DNA of 64,000 nt from Telmatospirillum sp. (GTDB lineage: Bacteria > Pseudomonadota > Alphaproteobacteria > CACIAM-22H2), in the NCBI GenBank assembly GCA_020248985.1, contig JADCGL010000013.1, positions 1-64,000 of the forward strand, given 5' to 3'. The notes below the pieces were generated by a model, which was not told the origin of the DNA, did no database searches, and worked only from the letters and a program-made list of their open reading frames with translations. Each line of letters starts with the position of its first letter. Position 1 is the stretch's first letter. The position numbers were made by a program, and so were the translations under genes. Below are positions 62,480 to 64,000 of this stretch, one piece after another.

Positions 62480-64000
62480 CGAAGCGGGCCATCCTCGATC
62501 GACCCGCGATCGCGTGGGCGATCGCGGCTTTGTGGCTCGCCTATCTCGTCGCGATTCCGATCGGCTACATGACGGTCGACAGCCTGACCGACGACGGGCT
62601 GACGCTCGCCGCCTATGTCGATTTTTTCGAAGATCCGAAGCTGCGTACGGCCATGCGCAACAGCTTGACCGTCGCGGCCGGCGTGGCGGTCTTGAGCGTG
62701 CTGGTGGGGGCGCCGCTTGCTTTCGGCGTCGCGCGCACGCAGATGCGCGGCCGTTCGCTCGTGAGTGCCGCGATGATCGTGTGCCTCGTCAGCCCCGATT
62801 TTCTTCTGGCGATGGCCTATATCGCGCTGGCCGGGCCGAATGCCGGATATTTCAACCAGGCCCTTCGCGCCGTTTTTGAGCTCAAGACCGAATCCGGTCC
62901 ACTCAATATCTTCACGCTCTGGGGACTGGTGCTGACAGCTCTGCCGCACGGCGTTTCGTACTTCTTTCTCGCACTTGTGCCCGCACTCCGGAACGTCGAT
63001 CCGGCACTCGAAGAAGCTTCGCGCGTGCAGGGGGCCGGGCCCATCGAGACGATCCGCGACGTCACACTTCCGCTGATGCGGCCGGCCCTGCTTTCGGGCG
63101 CACTGCTCGCCTTCTCCGGCAGCCTTGCGATGTACGGGCCGCCGCACATGCTGCGGCTCAACGTGTTGACGATTTCGATCCGCGAATCGCTCGTCCGTCT
63201 CGACTTCAAGGCCGCCTCCGCCGCCTCGATGGTGCTGATCTTGATGTCGCTGGCGGCCCTCGTGCTCTATCGGCACTCCACGCGGCAAGCGGAGCGATTC
63301 CGCACGGTCGGCGGCAAGTCGTTCTCCGAGCGCGCCGGTGCCGAGGGGCGCATCGCGGCCGCCTTCACGGTTCTCGGCATCGTCTATGTGCTCGCCGTGC
63401 TCGTCGTGCCCTATGGCGGCATGACGGTTATCTCGCTCATGAAGAGCGTGGGGATGGGTTTCTCGGCCGGCAACTGGTCGTTCGACAATTATCGCGCGGT
63501 CCTTGGCGACCCTGCCGTGCGCAAAGCGGCAACCCTCAGCGTTTCGCTCGCTGCCGCGACTGCCACGCTCGTCACGGTCATGGGGTTCGTCGTCGCCTAT
63601 GTCGTCATACGTTTGAAGCTTCGCGGGCGCTGGCTGCTCGACTATATGTCGATCATCCCGCTCGCCGTGCCGGGGACGGCGCTGGCGATCGCACTCGCCG
63701 TCGTCTATTTGAATCCGCCGCTGAATGCCCTCGGGCTCTATGGCGGGTTCGGAATCCTGTTCGTCGCCTACCTCACGCGCTTCATCACGTTCGGCGTGCG
63801 CACAAGCCAGAGCTCGTTGATCCAGCTGTCGCCCGAGTTCGAAGAAGCTTCGCGCGTCGGCGGTGCAAGCGGGCTCAAGACCGTCGCTCTCATCACCTTG
63901 CCGATGATGCGCCAAGCGCTCGTCTATGCGTGGTTGCTCGTGTTCGTGCTGGCTTTGCCGGAATTGAGCGCTTCGATCATCCTCAAGGGCATCCACACCC
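62464..64000 (+). CDS. ABC transporter permease, Fbp/Afu (two-domain) type, 3'-truncated by window edge
   Basis: At least 512 residues of a double permease with two BPD_transp_1 domains, typical of iron- or polyamine/phosphonate-type importers. Coupling loops are LEEASRVQGAGPIETIRDVTLPLM (about 182-205) and FEEASRVGGASGLKTVALITLPMM (about 458-482). The frame is open to the last base. ATG 62464 lies inside the end of the Gfo/Idh gene; GTG 62476, overlapping its TGA, is the other choice. It is the region's third importer type and is likely to belong to the site-F unit; binding protein and ATPase should follow outside the window. Confidence 0.88.
   Translation, partial: MARGVTKRAILDRPAIAWAIAALWLAYLVAIPIGYMTVDSLTDDGLTLAAYVDFFEDPKLRTAMRNSLTVAAGVAVLSVLVGAPLAFGVARTQMRGRSLVSAAMIVCLVSPDFLLAMAYIALAGPNAGYFNQALRAVFELKTESGPLNIFTLWGLVLTALPHGVSYFFLALVPALRNVDPALEEASRVQGAGPIETIRDVTLPLMRPALLSGALLAFSGSLAMYGPPHMLRLNVLTISIRESLVRLDFKAASAASMVLILMSLAALVLYRHSTRQAERFRTVGGKSFSERAGAEGRIAAAFTVLGIVYVLAVLVVPYGGMTVISLMKSVGMGFSAGNWSFDNYRAVLGDPAVRKAATLSVSLAAATATLVTVMGFVVAYVVIRLKLRGRWLLDYMSIIPLAVPGTALAIALAVVYLNPPLNALGLYGGFGILFVAYLTRFITFGVRTSQSSLIQLSPEFEEASRVGGASGLKTVALITLPMMRQALVYAWLLVFVLALPELSASIILKGIHT

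Overview
The window is a GC-rich stretch of an alphaproteobacterial chromosome or large replicon. The dehydratase, ABC, TRAP and LacI proteins look most like those of Rhodospirillales/Rhizobiales; this is inference from protein style, since no rRNA or housekeeping gene is present. Almost the whole window is catabolic: five blocks, four of them carrying at least one complete importer, together with sugar-acid enzymes and local regulators. Three ~290-bp dispersed repeats ending in a tRNA T-arm-like sequence (887-1178, 15650-15929, 26836-27126) and two decayed IS3-family elements sit between the first blocks.

Layout. (1) 1-738: the end of an Ldh2-type oxidoreductase. (2) 2.6-14.7 kb: an arabinose/arabinoside cassette with xylonate/arabonate-type dehydratase, 2-keto-3-deoxy-acid dehydratase-like DapA-family protein, a peptide/opine-type ABC importer, a GH51 arabinofuranosidase and an ArsR-type regulator. 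(3) 16.4-26.7 kb: an amidohydrolase, then a compact operon for a sugar-type ABC importer, an enolase-superfamily enzyme, a PcaB/argininosuccinate-lyase-family lyase and an MFS carrier. (4) 41.6 down to 27.5 kb, all on the minus strand: a 13-gene operon with two enolase-superfamily enzymes, PhyH dioxygenase, RraA-type aldolase, amidohydrolase-2, IlvD/Edd dehydratase, LacI regulator, Dpp-type ABC importer and an AstE/aspartoacylase-like deacylase. (5) 41.8-64 kb: aldo/keto reductase, Ssu/Tau-type ABC importer, IlvD/Edd dehydratase, two Gfo/Idh/MocA enzymes, LacI regulator, TRAP transporter, enoyl-CoA hydratase, CoA-transferase, aldehyde dehydrogenase, GMC oxidoreductase, DapA-family lyase, Zn-alcohol dehydrogenase, MmgE/PrpD protein and the start of an Fbp-type ABC permease.

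How it works together. Block 2 can be read as uptake of arabinosides, intracellular release of L-arabinose by GH51, and non-phosphorylative degradation through an aldonate dehydratase and a second dehydratase; the sugar dehydrogenase itself is not in view. Blocks 3, 4 and 5 are pathways whose substrates I cannot name.

The most interesting signal is in block 5. Seven 16-bp pseudo-palindromes of the form ATGTAAGC|GCTTACAT lie in the intergenic regions of separate, divergently arranged transcription units, which argues that the whole 42.7-64 kb region is one LacI-family regulon (regulator at 48275-49375) and therefore one coherent, apparently undescribed pathway combining aldonate dehydration, NAD(P) and flavin oxidations and CoA chemistry. 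A different perfect 16-bp palindrome with a central CG precedes the block 4 operon, whose own LacI regulator is encoded inside it.
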